From Maribacter caenipelagi (GTDB taxonomy: Bacteria; Bacteroidota; Bacteroidia; Flavobacteriales; Flavobacteriaceae): a stretch of DNA of 64,000 nt. Below the pieces are notes generated by a model, which worked only from the letters and a program-made list of their open reading frames with translations, made no database searches and had not been told where the DNA came from. Where the stretch lies: positions 495,656 through 559,655 of the forward strand of contig NZ_SNZW01000014.1 of assembly GCF_004364175.1 (NCBI RefSeq). The letters are read 5' to 3'. Of this stretch, positions 8,294 to 17,642 are shown one piece after another. Both the position numbers and the translations under genes were made by a program. Numbering within the stretch: position 1 is the stretch's first letter; every line of letters starts with the position of its first letter.

Positions 8294-11200
8294 ATGAAGA
8301 ACAAAATAATAAAAAAACCAATATTTATATTCAGTATAATTTACTGTTTATTTCTTGTTTCTTGCCAAAAACAGAGCAAGTCTGAAGATGAAACTACGGT
8401 GGGTGATTTTAAGGTTCCAGAAACCATTCCATTACAATTTACGGAACCAGAGCCTTTTGAATGGGAAACCATAACCAATGATTCCCTGACAACTCCCGTT
8501 ACTTATGATTTAAACGTAGATGCCTTGCCCAGCAAACCTTTTGAACTAAACACATTTAAACCGCTAAAGTCCCCAATGAAGGAATACGATTTGGACTGGG
8601 ACAGTTTTCCGACAGAAAATATAACGTTTGATTCTGTATCCTTTACTATCACAAAATCTACCATAAAAAAACCGATCATTACCAAAATGAAACCCCCTGG
8701 AAATATGGCCGGTACGAACGTAAATCTTCTACAACTTTCTACCAATGAAGGATTGCCCTCTAATGATATTACCTCCTTTTTAGAAACTGAGGATGGTGGT
8801 ATTTGGATAGGGTCTTCCGCGACCAATACACCACTAACCTACTATGATGGTGAGAACGCCTTTGTATACGATTACCCAGGAGTGTACAAAATGACCTTTG
8901 ACCATCAAGGTAAACTTTGGTTAGTTAGTCCGGGTCCTCGTTTTTTAACAGTATTGGATTTTAAGAACGATACGGCATATAAGATTACTATGACAGACAA
9001 TTTTACACCTTTCGATATTCTTTGCGACCATACAGGGACGATCTACCTGAACTCCCTTACTGAAGGATTCTACGCAATGGATGCGGAAATGAAAAGTTTA
9101 CGAAAGATTAAAAATGAAGGCTCCAATAAACCTTGGAAAATATTTGAGGACAGCAAAAATAATTTATGGCTCAGTTATCAAGATGGTTTGAGCGTGTTAG
9201 ATCCCTCAAGAAAAGAATTTAGAACAATTTCCAATATAGCCGAAATTGAACTTAACTCTATAGTTTGGGATATTAAAGAAGATGCCAATAATAATATTTG
9301 GTTAAGTTATCCTTTTCCAACGCCCAATGGCAATTCCAATACTTCCTCCAGTGTTTTAAGATTAGCTATTGATAAGCAAATAGTTAGTGTTTTAGGTTCT
9401 GAAAGCGGATATACCATTACAGGTGATAAAATAGAAGAAGATGCCCAAGGCAACTTATGGATATTTGGATCGACCGAGGCCTTTATACTTAATAAAAATA
9501 GGGATGCTTCCAAAACAATTGCTCTAAACGCTACTCTTCAAGGCTCTCTGAGAATACCAACCCCTTTAAAACGTAAAGATGGGTCCATTTGGATTGCTAC
9601 AAATGATAAAGGAGTAGTCATTGTCAATGAGTTTACTTTAAAGACAGAATATTTTGATGACACAAGAGGCTTAGTAAATAATGAAATATGGGAAATAGAA
9701 GAAGATTCAAATGGTGACATATGGTTAGGAACGGCTGCGGGAATCAATATTATCAACCAGAATAAAAATTCTATAAAAACCCTAAGTTTTGAGCAATTAC
9801 ATTGCAATCCAACCACTTTGAGTTTTATTAAAGAGATTACACCTAATATTTATTTTATAAATACTAGAGATGGCTTTTCTATTCTTGATAGGAAAAAAAA
9901 CAAATTGACATCATACGCCAATTCTCTTGCTATTTTCGGAGCAGGTATTTCAATTTTAAACGAGCATACGTTTGCTATATATACTAATATTGGTTTGTAT
10001 ATCTATAATATTGAAAACGACACCTTTAAAAAAGTAGTTTCCAAAAGTGACCCTGATATTCTAATAGCAGGAAGCGGGTCCATACTATTTTATGATAAAG
10101 AAATTCTTTGGATCCCCACTATGAACGGACTAGCCAAGGTAAATTTAAAAACGAACACCGTAAGTTATCTTCGGGAAGAACAAGGTCTTAGCAATAACAA
10201 TGTATCCACAGCCAAAATATCTAACGAAGGAGAGCTATGGTTAGCTACCACAAATGGTATTAACATACTTAACTTAGACCAAAATACGCTTACCCCAATA
10301 AAAAAAGAAAACGGACTATACCCTACAGATTTTTATGATCTGGTTGAAAAAGGAAAAATGATGTATGCTGCTAGTGGTAATGGTTTAATTGCCATGGAAA
10401 AAGCCACTGCAAAAACAACAGATAAAGGCTTCTACAATTTTAATGGTGGACTCGGTTTTAAATCGAACGATTATTTACAAAATTCACCTCTATTTTTAAA
10501 AAACGGTCAGTTTTGGTCTGGTGTTACTAGTACCTCCAATGAATGGAAACTGCTTGTTCTTAATTCCGAACCTCAACCAGATAGTACTAATGAAACAGTG
10601 AAAATTAACAACATGTTCGTCATGGATGAAAACCCGTGGTTCGATTTAAATATTGGAAAAGATTCTACAAAAGTGCAAACTTCAGCCTATGTCAGTACCA
10701 ACAGTATAAGTTGGGATTCTGTTAAACCTCCTTATAATATTCCAGAAGGCCTTACACTTCCCTATGACCAGAACAGTATTAGTTTCAGTTATGGAAGTAA
10801 TGCTATATTTAATAGGGATAAATTAAACTATCGTTTTATTCTAGATGGTGAAGATGAAGATTGGAACTTTGCCTCTTATACTACTAAAACAAAAAACTAT
10901 TACAATCTAAAACCTGGAGATTACACCTTTAAAGTGGCTGTTAGAGGTGCTAATAGCGGCTGGTCCGTACCAGATACACTTTCATTTAAAATAAAGCCGC
11001 CATGGTGGCAAACTTGGTGGGCATACTTGCTCTTCGGTTTAATTGCAGCTAGTATTTTAAGGGCATACATTGTTTTTAGAGCTCGTAAGTTGACTAAAGA
11101 GAATCGAATTTTAGAAGAACGTGTTTCTCATAGAACGGTTCAGCTTAAAACTAAAATTGACGAATTAAAGTCCACACAATCAAAGCTTATACAATCAGAA

Positions 11201-11947
11201 AAAATGGCGAGCCTTGGTGAACTTACCGCTGGTATTGCGCATGAAATTCAGAATCCGCTAAATTTCGTCAACAACTTTTCTGAAGTAAACAAAGAACTTT
11301 TAGAAGAATTGGAAGAAGAAATAGATAACGCTAATTATGAAGAAGTTAAGGCATTGGCAAAAGATGTAGCTGCCAATGAGGATAAAATTATCTTTCATGG
11401 CAAACGTGCCGATGGTATCGTAAAAGGAATGCTGCAACATAGCCGTAGCAGCACCGGTCAAAAAGAAATGACCGATATCAATACCTTATCAGATGAATAT
11501 CTACGCCTAGCCTATCATGGCCTACGCGCAAAAGACAAATCTTTCAATGCTACGTTAAATACCGATTTTGATGACTCCATCGGTAAATTAAATATCGTCG
11601 CTCAAGATATGGGCAGGGTAATTCTTAATCTTATCACCAATGCCTTTTATGTGGTAAAAAAGAAGAAAGAACAAAATTCTAAAGGGTATGAACCAACGGT
11701 ATCTGTAAGTACAAAGAAGCAGGGTAATTTGGTTTTGATTAAAGTGTCCGATAACGGTAACGGTGTACCCAAAGAAGTGCTAGATAAAATTTTTCAGCCC
11801 TTTTTCACCACAAAACCATCTGGGGAAGGTACCGGACTAGGACTATCATTAAGCTATGATATTGTTAAAGTACATGGAGGTGAACTAACGGTTGACACAA
11901 TACAAGGAGAGGGTACCACCTTCACTATCGCATTACCAATGAAATAA
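8294..11947 (+). CDS. propeller-type sensor histidine kinase (two-component regulator propeller, Y_Y_Y)
   Basis: 1217 residues. A lipobox-like LVSC with C24 ends the signal sequence, so the N-terminus may be lipidated. Residues ~140-790 contain repeated G.[IL]W[IL]x motifs (for example GGIWIGSS and GDIWLGTA) typical of the two-component regulator beta-propeller. A Y_Y_Y domain (about 835-900) and one transmembrane helix (about 904-930) follow. The cytoplasmic kinase has H983, an N-box and a G2 box. It lacks the C-terminal receiver and AraC domains found in classical Bacteroides hybrid sensors, so it must signal through separate receivers, presumably the next two genes. The 3' third is highly similar to the preceding kinase even at DNA level. 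Confidence 0.9.
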   Translation: MKNKIIKKPIFIFSIIYCLFLVSCQKQSKSEDETTVGDFKVPETIPLQFTEPEPFEWETITNDSLTTPVTYDLNVDALPSKPFELNTFKPLKSPMKEYDLDWDSFPTENITFDSVSFTITKSTIKKPIITKMKPPGNMAGTNVNLLQLSTNEGLPSNDITSFLETEDGGIWIGSSATNTPLTYYDGENAFVYDYPGVYKMTFDHQGKLWLVSPGPRFLTVLDFKNDTAYKITMTDNFTPFDILCDHTGTIYLNSLTEGFYAMDAEMKSLRKIKNEGSNKPWKIFEDSKNNLWLSYQDGLSVLDPSRKEFRTISNIAEIELNSIVWDIKEDANNNIWLSYPFPTPNGNSNTSSSVLRLAIDKQIVSVLGSESGYTITGDKIEEDAQGNLWIFGSTEAFILNKNRDASKTIALNATLQGSLRIPTPLKRKDGSIWIATNDKGVVIVNEFTLKTEYFDDTRGLVNNEIWEIEEDSNGDIWLGTAAGINIINQNKNSIKTLSFEQLHCNPTTLSFIKEITPNIYFINTRDGFSILDRKKNKLTSYANSLAIFGAGISILNEHTFAIYTNIGLYIYNIENDTFKKVVSKSDPDILIAGSGSILFYDKEILWIPTMNGLAKVNLKTNTVSYLREEQGLSNNNVSTAKISNEGELWLATTNGINILNLDQNTLTPIKKENGLYPTDFYDLVEKGKMMYAASGNGLIAMEKATAKTTDKGFYNFNGGLGFKSNDYLQNSPLFLKNGQFWSGVTSTSNEWKLLVLNSEPQPDSTNETVKINNMFVMDENPWFDLNIGKDSTKVQTSAYVSTNSISWDSVKPPYNIPEGLTLPYDQNSISFSYGSNAIFNRDKLNYRFILDGEDEDWNFASYTTKTKNYYNLKPGDYTFKVAVRGANSGWSVPDTLSFKIKPPWWQTWWAYLLFGLIAASILRAYIVFRARKLTKENRILEERVSHRTVQLKTKIDELKSTQSKLIQSEKMASLGELTAGIAHEIQNPLNFVNNFSEVNKELLEELEEEIDNANYEEVKALAKDVAANEDKIIFHGKRADGIVKGMLQHSRSSTGQKEMTDINTLSDEYLRLAYHGLRAKDKSFNATLNTDFDDSIGKLNIVAQDMGRVILNLITNAFYVVKKKKEQNSKGYEPTVSVSTKKQGNLVLIKVSDNGNGVPKEVLDKIFQPFFTTKPSGEGTGLGLSLSYDIVKVHGGELTVDTIQGEGTTFTIALPMK

Positions 11948-11986
11948 TGTTCCCTCATTATAAGTAATTAATAAAAAAAAGACATT

Positions 11987-12361
11987 ATGAAAATATTAGT
12001 TGTAGATGACGAACAAGATGTAAAAGTGCTATTTCAACAACGTTTCCGAAAAGAGATACGTAAAGAAGAACTTGAATTTGTTTTTGCCTTTTCTGGGGAA
12101 GATGCATTAAAAGTCATGAAAACCATGGAACATGAAGCCGTGTTGATATTATCCGATATTAACATGCCTGGCATGAGCGGATTGGAATTGTTGGAAAATA
12201 TCAAAAAAAATTACGTAAAACCGCCACCAATGGTCATGATGATTACTGCCTATGGAGATGATGAGAATAGAACAATGGCTAAAAACTTGGGTGCCGATGA
12301 TTTTCTTACCAAGCCTTTAGATTTTTCACTATTAAAAAATAAGCTGATAACCTTAACCTAA
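11987..12361 (+). CDS. stand-alone response regulator receiver (REC only)
   Basis: 124 residues, a single CheY-like receiver. The acidic pocket is in VVDDE (5-9), the phospho-acceptor is D57 in LSDINMPG, the switch Thr is T87, and the conserved Lys is K109 in FLTKPLD. There is no output domain, so it acts by protein-protein contact or as a phosphate sink or relay. It starts 39 nt after the propeller kinase and ends 4 nt before the receiver-cyclase. Its sequence resembles the receiver of that neighbour, including the insert [12 protein letters not shown] / [12 protein letters not shown], which indicates a duplication. Confidence 0.9.
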   Translation: MKILVVDDEQDVKVLFQQRFRKEIRKEELEFVFAFSGEDALKVMKTMEHEAVLILSDINMPGMSGLELLENIKKNYVKPPPMVMMITAYGDDENRTMAKNLGADDFLTKPLDFSLLKNKLITLT

Positions 12362-12365
12362 GACT

Positions 12366-13406
12366 ATGGCAAAAATAATGGTAGTAGATGATGAGACAGA
12401 TTTAGAAATACTCATCAAGCAAAAATTTAGAAAACAAATACGACAGAACGAATACGAGTTTGTATTTGCTATAAATGGTAGAGATGCGCTAGAAAAGCTT
12501 GGTGAGAATCCCGGTATAGACATTGTTTTGAGCGATATAAATATGCCCGAAATGGACGGTCTTACCCTACTCTCAGAGTTACATGAATCTAGTCCGTTGA
12601 TTAAATCGGTTATTGTTTCCGCTTATGGGGATATGGAAAATATTCGTGTTGCCATGAACAGAGGTGCCTTCGATTTTATTACCAAACCCATAAATTTTGA
12701 AGACCTTACCATTACCTTGGAAAAGACTTTAAAGCATGCCATGGAAATTAGAAAAACGCTGCAAGCCATTAAAGAAAACAATATTCTTAAAATGTATGTT
12801 GATGAAAATGTGCTCAATTTTATGGGAGGTCAAGAATATGAGTCAAAAATTATGGCAAATGAAAATATTGAAGGCACCATAATGTTCGTAGACGTTTGCG
12901 GATTCACAAAAATCAGTGAAACCACGAGTCCAGATATCGTTGTTTCAATGCTCAACACCTATTTCGATGCCATGGTAAAGGAAATTATGGAGCAAGACGG
13001 TATTATCGACAAATTTATTGGAGATGCCGTTATGGCCGTATTTAGAGGAGAATATCATTTAGACCGTGCCATTGATGCCGCATTGGCCATTAGAAATCAA
13101 GTCAATAGCCTACCTAAAGAAAAAGGTAAAGAAACGTACCAACCCAAAGTATCCATCGGTATTAAAAGTGGTGAAATGATTTCTGGGAATATTGGTTCCG
13201 CTACTCTTAAGCGTCTAGATTACACCGTTATAGGAGACTCGGTAAATACTGCCGCCAGGTTGCAAGATGCGGCAAAAGAAAATCAAATTATTATCTGTGA
13301 AAGTTGTTATGAGCAGGTGAAAGAAGCCTTTAAATGTGAAAACTTAGGTAGTATCAGTATGAAAAATAAATCGCAACCGCTTACCGTGTACAATGTGATA
13401 GAATAG
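12366..13406 (+). CDS. response regulator with class III adenylate cyclase output
   Basis: 346 residues. An N-terminal receiver has phospho-acceptor D57 and Lys K107, followed by a helical linker (about 120-165) and a class III cyclase domain (about 168-346). Both metal aspartates are present (D176 in FVDVCGFT, D220 in FIGDAV). Transition-state residues N294 and R298 sit in NTAAR. The base-recognition pair reads K216 and T287 (KFIG and DYTVIGD), as in class IIIb adenylate cyclases, so cAMP is the expected product; a pyrimidine product cannot be excluded from sequence. Phosphorylation by the upstream kinases should control cyclisation. Its last 28 codons and the following 23-nt spacer recur at 15330-15436, directly before the PycTM-like gene. 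Confidence 0.92.
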   Translation: MAKIMVVDDETDLEILIKQKFRKQIRQNEYEFVFAINGRDALEKLGENPGIDIVLSDINMPEMDGLTLLSELHESSPLIKSVIVSAYGDMENIRVAMNRGAFDFITKPINFEDLTITLEKTLKHAMEIRKTLQAIKENNILKMYVDENVLNFMGGQEYESKIMANENIEGTIMFVDVCGFTKISETTSPDIVVSMLNTYFDAMVKEIMEQDGIIDKFIGDAVMAVFRGEYHLDRAIDAALAIRNQVNSLPKEKGKETYQPKVSIGIKSGEMISGNIGSATLKRLDYTVIGDSVNTAARLQDAAKENQIIICESCYEQVKEAFKCENLGSISMKNKSQPLTVYNVIE

Positions 13407-13429
13407 CTAGCCAAAATAAATTAATAGTC

Positions 13430-13453
13430 ATGACCAAAAAAACAATCAAATGA
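13430..13453 (+). other. 7-codon upstream reading frame, remnant of the effector gene start
   Basis: ATGACCAAA followed by four more codons and TGA encodes MTKKTIK and overlaps the DUF885 ATG by ATGA (13450-13453). The first three codons equal those of the PycTM-like gene at 15437, and both lie exactly 23 nt after a cyclase stop codon. It is best read as the start of a former effector copy. It might now couple DUF885 translation to that of the cyclase. Confidence 0.55.
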
Positions 13454-15294
13454 ACAAATTCAAATTTTTCAACATAGTACTTATGATTGCCTTATTGATT
13501 CCTTTTTTCGGGTATCAGCAAGAGAATGTCAAGCAAAGGACAAAGCAATCAGTTGTAGAGCAACTGAGCTTTATAGGAAACAAGTCTAATTTTGAAGATG
13601 AAAGTGAACGTTTAAAAGCTTTTTTTGAAGCCTATGCGCAAAACCAAATAGCGGAATCGCCAGCAATGGCAACTTTTTATGGTAAGCCTGGATATGATGA
13701 TGTATGGGATGACCTTTCAACTGAGGGTGTTAAAATTAAATTAGCTAATTTAAAATTGTTCAATGAAGCTCAAAAGTGGTTTGATGTCAACGAATTGACA
13801 GAAGAAGAGGTCGTGAACTTAGATATTTTTAACGCAGCTGTAGGTACTCAATATTCTCTTGAAAGTCAGTTTCCTGAAAAGTATTTAATTATTGATCAAA
13901 TAGATGGGTTCCACATATATCTTCCTGCAATTATACAAATGATGCCCACCAATTCTTCAACTGGAGTGAAAAATATTTTGTCCAGATTAGAAGGACTACC
14001 TAAATTATTGCAACAGGCTCAAAGTACCTTGACCGAAGGAATTGAAAAAGGAATCGTGATGCCACGAAACACGGTCATTCAAGTACCCGAACAATTAAAA
14101 CAAATCATCTCGAATACTCCCGAAGAAAGTGTTTTTTATACCCCCTTCGCCAATCTTAAAGAAGGAATTATTATAGAAGGAAGAGCATCCATAACAGATT
14201 ATGCGCAGAAGATTATTGCTACTAAAATAAATCCTGCACTCATAAAGTTTACCGATTTTATGGAGAAAGAATATTTACCCAATGCACGTGAAAGTTATGG
14301 TCTTAACCAGTTGCCCAATGGCGAAGCTTGGTACAATAAACTTATTACCTACCATACCTCCACCAATATGACCGCCAAAGAAGTGCACACATTGGGACTA
14401 TCTGAGGTAACAATAATTAAAAAAGAAATGGAAAATTTGAAGTCGGATATTGGCTTCGAAGGAGACCTTACCGCCTTTAATGATTTCTTAAGAGAAGACC
14501 CTCAATTTTTCTTTGAAACACCAGAAGAGCTGCTCACAGCTTACCGTGACATCTGTAAGCGAATAGACCCTGTTTTACCTAAACTCTTTGGCAAGTTACC
14601 TAGATTACCTTATGGTGTAAAGCAAGTACCCGCCTACTCAGAAAAGGCTTCTACAACTGCTTATTACTCCCCAGGTTCTTTACAATCTGGGATACCTGGT
14701 TATTTTTATGCAAACACCTATAACTTAAATGCCAGACCTAAATGGGAAATGGAAGCATTGAGTATTCATGAAGCCGTTCCCGGTCATCACCTACAAATAT
14801 CGCTAGCTTCAGAGCTTGAAGACGTTCCTGAATTTAGATCTATGCTGAATTTCACCGCCTTTATCGAAGGTTGGGGACTTTATTCGGAAAGCTTAGGTCC
14901 AGAATTGGGTTTCTACAAAGACCCTTATTCCAAATATGGACAACTAACGTATGAGATGTGGCGTGCCATTCGCTTAGTCGTAGATACGGGAATTCACGCT
15001 TACGGTTGGTCTAGGCAAGAAGCCATAGACTATTTTAAAATGAATTCGGGTAAAAGCATAGGTGATATTACTGTAGAAATAGACAGGTATATTGCAATGC
15101 CAGGACAGGCGTTGGCTTACAAAATTGGGGAATTAAAAATAAAAGAATTAAGGAAAAAAGCTGAGACAGCTCTTACAGATCAATTTGATACTAGGGCATT
15201 TCATGATGTGGTTTTGGGAAGTGGGACTATTCCCTTGGATGTTTTGGAAGTCAATGTGAATAATTGGATTTTACAGCAAACAAAAGAACTATAA
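13450..15294 (+). CDS. DUF885 family putative metallopeptidase
   Basis: 614 residues. A hydrophobic N-terminus (about 1-22) indicates export; there is no lipobox cysteine, since the cleavage region reads FFGYQQ. The family hallmark HEAVPGHH is at 440-447, a zincin-like HExxPGHH motif, followed by EGWGLYSE about 30 residues on, as in DUF885 proteins. Members are thought to be periplasmic Zn-dependent peptidases. Length is as expected. It sits between the cyclase and the PycTM-like gene, yet the duplicated junction on both sides marks it as a later arrival in this operon. The next peptidase (M28) lies at the operon end, so two exported peptidases accompany the signalling genes. Confidence 0.85.
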   Translation: MNKFKFFNIVLMIALLIPFFGYQQENVKQRTKQSVVEQLSFIGNKSNFEDESERLKAFFEAYAQNQIAESPAMATFYGKPGYDDVWDDLSTEGVKIKLANLKLFNEAQKWFDVNELTEEEVVNLDIFNAAVGTQYSLESQFPEKYLIIDQIDGFHIYLPAIIQMMPTNSSTGVKNILSRLEGLPKLLQQAQSTLTEGIEKGIVMPRNTVIQVPEQLKQIISNTPEESVFYTPFANLKEGIIIEGRASITDYAQKIIATKINPALIKFTDFMEKEYLPNARESYGLNQLPNGEAWYNKLITYHTSTNMTAKEVHTLGLSEVTIIKKEMENLKSDIGFEGDLTAFNDFLREDPQFFFETPEELLTAYRDICKRIDPVLPKLFGKLPRLPYGVKQVPAYSEKASTTAYYSPGSLQSGIPGYFYANTYNLNARPKWEMEALSIHEAVPGHHLQISLASELEDVPEFRSMLNFTAFIEGWGLYSESLGPELGFYKDPYSKYGQLTYEMWRAIRLVVDTGIHAYGWSRQEAIDYFKMNSGKSIGDITVEIDRYIAMPGQALAYKIGELKIKELRKKAETALTDQFDTRAFHDVVLGSGTIPLDVLEVNVNNWILQQTKEL

Positions 15295-15310
15295 AATCAA
15301 AATTAAATAT

Positions 15311-15413
15311 TATGACATTAGAGGTATAAGAGGCCTTTAAATGTGAAAACTTAGGTAGTATTAGTATGAAAAACAAATCAAAACCGCTCACCGTATACAA
15401 TGTGTTAGAATAG
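15311..15413 (+). pseudogene. 3'-end remnant of a second receiver-cyclase gene
   Basis: Positions 15330-15413 match the last 28 codons of the cyclase (13323-13406), with about eight differences in 84 bases, mostly at third positions. The decoded peptides differ at only two residues (Gln/Lys, Ile/Leu). Weaker similarity with small indels extends back to about 15311. The largely synonymous pattern suggests that this copy was once part of a functional gene. The rest of that gene is missing and DUF885 stands in its place. Confidence 0.85.
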
Positions 15414-15436
15414 CTTGTGATATTAAATGAAAAGCC

Positions 15437-16063
15437 ATGACCAAACCTATAGAAAATAAAAAACAAACGACCAAAAACAATATAGAAAAGGAAAATCCTT
15501 TAACAGCATTTGAACGAGACCTATTAGATGAATTACAATCTAAAGGACATTCTGAAGAATTAGTAGATCATTATTGGGGCACCATTAATTATGTATCGGG
15601 ACTAATAAAGGCTTCGGAATTGAAGGCGGGACTTATACTCTCTTTCTACGGTATTATTCTAAACTTCATCTACCAAAGTGCAGCTCCAGTAATGCATTCT
15701 GTTTCAAATGCCATTTTGTTCTATATACTCATGGGGCTTTGGTTTATAGCTACCGTAATCTCTATCTTTTACAGTGTACGTTGCTTTATTCCGAAATTAG
15801 AAGGTAACTATAGCAACAACGTATTTTATTTTGGGGATGTTATTACCAAGTTCGGTACCATTAAAGAGTTTTCTCAAAAATTTTATGATGTAAGTATTAA
15901 TGAGAAAGAGGTTTTTGAGCAATTAGGGGAACAGATATACATCAATTCTAAAATATCGGCATGGAAGTTTAGAAACGTGCAAAGATCTATTCGTTTTTTA
16001 GCCATTAGTCTAATTTTGTTACTAATTACCGCTATTTATTACGGGGTGCTTAAAATTGCTTAG
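15437..16063 (+). CDS. Pycsar-effector-type membrane protein (PycTM, former DUF5706)
   Basis: 208 residues. Three hydrophobic segments are visible: 63-80, beginning in the family's ELKAGLILSF, then 91-113, and 185-205. The cytoplasmic part between the second and third carries the family marks YFGD (131-134) and EQIYINSKISAWKFRNV (165-181). Proteins of this Pfam family (PF18967) are effectors of Pycsar anti-phage systems: a cyclic nucleotide made by a neighbouring class III cyclase triggers membrane damage. Here the gene follows a cyclase 3' remnant by 23 nt and lies 2 kb after an intact receiver-cyclase. I infer that it responds to that cyclic nucleotide; whether it serves phage defence or another membrane response is open. 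The family call is by eye. Confidence 0.8.
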   Translation: MTKPIENKKQTTKNNIEKENPLTAFERDLLDELQSKGHSEELVDHYWGTINYVSGLIKASELKAGLILSFYGIILNFIYQSAAPVMHSVSNAILFYILMGLWFIATVISIFYSVRCFIPKLEGNYSNNVFYFGDVITKFGTIKEFSQKFYDVSINEKEVFEQLGEQIYINSKISAWKFRNVQRSIRFLAISLILLLITAIYYGVLKIA

Positions 16064-16117
16064 CTATTGTAAAATTGATATAAATATTACCGGAATAAAC
16101 CTATTAAAAATGAGATT

Positions 16118-17623
16118 ATGAAAACATCGAAATTTTTTTTACTACTTTCAGCTTTGACTTTAAACACAATAGTTTCTGCGCAAACCGACACAGAAAAAGC
16201 AACAAAAACGGTAGACAAAAATAATATTGAAGGTCATATTTATTTTTTGGCAGATGATGCTTTGAATGGTCGTGCCACAGGATCGCCAGAATTAAAGATT
16301 GCGGCATCTTATCTTGCAAATACCTTAAGAGGGTATGGAATACAACCGAACCCTGCCACTAATTCTTACTATCAATCATTTAAACTTTCACAAACAGCCC
16401 AACCAAGTCTGCTAAAAGTCTCTATAGATGGCGAGAACTATCCACATACCATTGCCGTTAAAGCAAAAGCAGCTTCGCCTTCGGGAAAAGCAGTATATCT
16501 TGGTTTTGGAAGTGAAGAAGATTACAGAGGAATAGATGTAAAAGGAAAATTAATCATAGTTAAAGGGGGCTCTTCAGATGCCTCGGATGCCAGAGCTATT
16601 TATGGCTCACATAAAGAAAAGCAACAATTAGCTTTTAAAAATGGGGCTATTGGTTTAATTGAAATGACCTTGCTAGATGAAGACTGGTGGTCAAGAATAT
16701 CACACTTTATGGGAGAAAATGTTACGATTCCTGATGCTATGGATGACCAAAATCCAAAAACTGATTTTATTCATCTTTGGGTAAACACGACTCCAGAAAA
16801 ACTAGATGTATTAACTAATTCAAAATTATCGTATTCAATTGAAACTGATGGAAAGAAAGAGAAAACCCTAATTACTCAAAATGTGATAGGAGTCTTTGAA
16901 GGCACTGATTCGAAACTAAAGGAAGAGTATATTATGTATTCTGCGCACTATGACCATGTGGGTATTGGCACACCAGATGCCACAGGAGATAGCATTTATA
17001 ATGGAGCCAGAGATAACGCTATAGGTACCACCGCAGTTTTAAGTATGGCAGAGAATATTGGAAAGTTTCCTACCAAACGATCAGCTATATTCATTTTTTT
17101 CACGGGTGAGGAAAAAGGTTTATTAGGAAGTCAATATTATGTTGAGCATCCTATATTTCCACTCAAGCAAATAGTATATGGTTTCAATACCGATGGTGGA
17201 GGGTATAACAATACAAAATTGGCTACCGTAATTGGATTAAATAGAACAACAGCACAAAAACATATTGTTGCAGGTGCCGCTACTTTTGGACTAGAAGCCA
17301 TTGATGACCCTGCTCCTGAACAAGGACTATTTGATCGTAGCGATAATGTAAGCTTTGCAAGAAAGGGTGTTCCCGCTCCTACTTATTCAACTGGTTTTTA
17401 TGCCTTTGATGATGAAATTAACAAATATTACCATCAACCTAGTGACGAGTCAGATAGTTTGGATTATGATTATCTATTGAAATTTTACCAAGGCTATGTG
17501 CTCTCAGGTAGGTTGATAGCCAATGACCCCGAAACACCTTTTTGGGTGAAAGGTGATAAGTATGAAGCTGCGGCAAATGTTCTATATGAAATAGTTTCTG
17601 AAACATCACCTATCAAAAACTAG
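16118..17623 (+). CDS. M28 family zinc aminopeptidase, secreted
   Basis: 501 residues with a signal peptide (about 1-21). The co-catalytic zinc set of M28 is complete: H277 (SAHYDH), D299 (ARDN), E331/E332 (TGEEKG), D359 (NTDGGG), and H439 (YYHQPSDE). Residues ~110-260 form an inserted PA-like region, as in other bacterial M28 enzymes. It should remove N-terminal residues from peptides in the periplasm or outside the cell. It lies 54 nt after the PycTM-like gene and is the last gene of the signalling operon. The repeat array begins right after it. Family assignment is firm; substrate preference is not known. Confidence 0.9.
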   Translation: MKTSKFFLLLSALTLNTIVSAQTDTEKATKTVDKNNIEGHIYFLADDALNGRATGSPELKIAASYLANTLRGYGIQPNPATNSYYQSFKLSQTAQPSLLKVSIDGENYPHTIAVKAKAASPSGKAVYLGFGSEEDYRGIDVKGKLIIVKGGSSDASDARAIYGSHKEKQQLAFKNGAIGLIEMTLLDEDWWSRISHFMGENVTIPDAMDDQNPKTDFIHLWVNTTPEKLDVLTNSKLSYSIETDGKKEKTLITQNVIGVFEGTDSKLKEEYIMYSAHYDHVGIGTPDATGDSIYNGARDNAIGTTAVLSMAENIGKFPTKRSAIFIFFTGEEKGLLGSQYYVEHPIFPLKQIVYGFNTDGGGYNNTKLATVIGLNRTTAQKHIVAGAATFGLEAIDDPAPEQGLFDRSDNVSFARKGVPAPTYSTGFYAFDDEINKYYHQPSDESDSLDYDYLLKFYQGYVLSGRLIANDPETPFWVKGDKYEAAANVLYEIVSETSPIKN

Positions 17624-17642
17624 CATATAGTCTACAAACAAA

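Noticed and set aside
12366..13406. Guanylate cyclase
   Set aside because: Base-recognition positions read Lys/Thr, not the Glu/Cys of guanylate cyclases.
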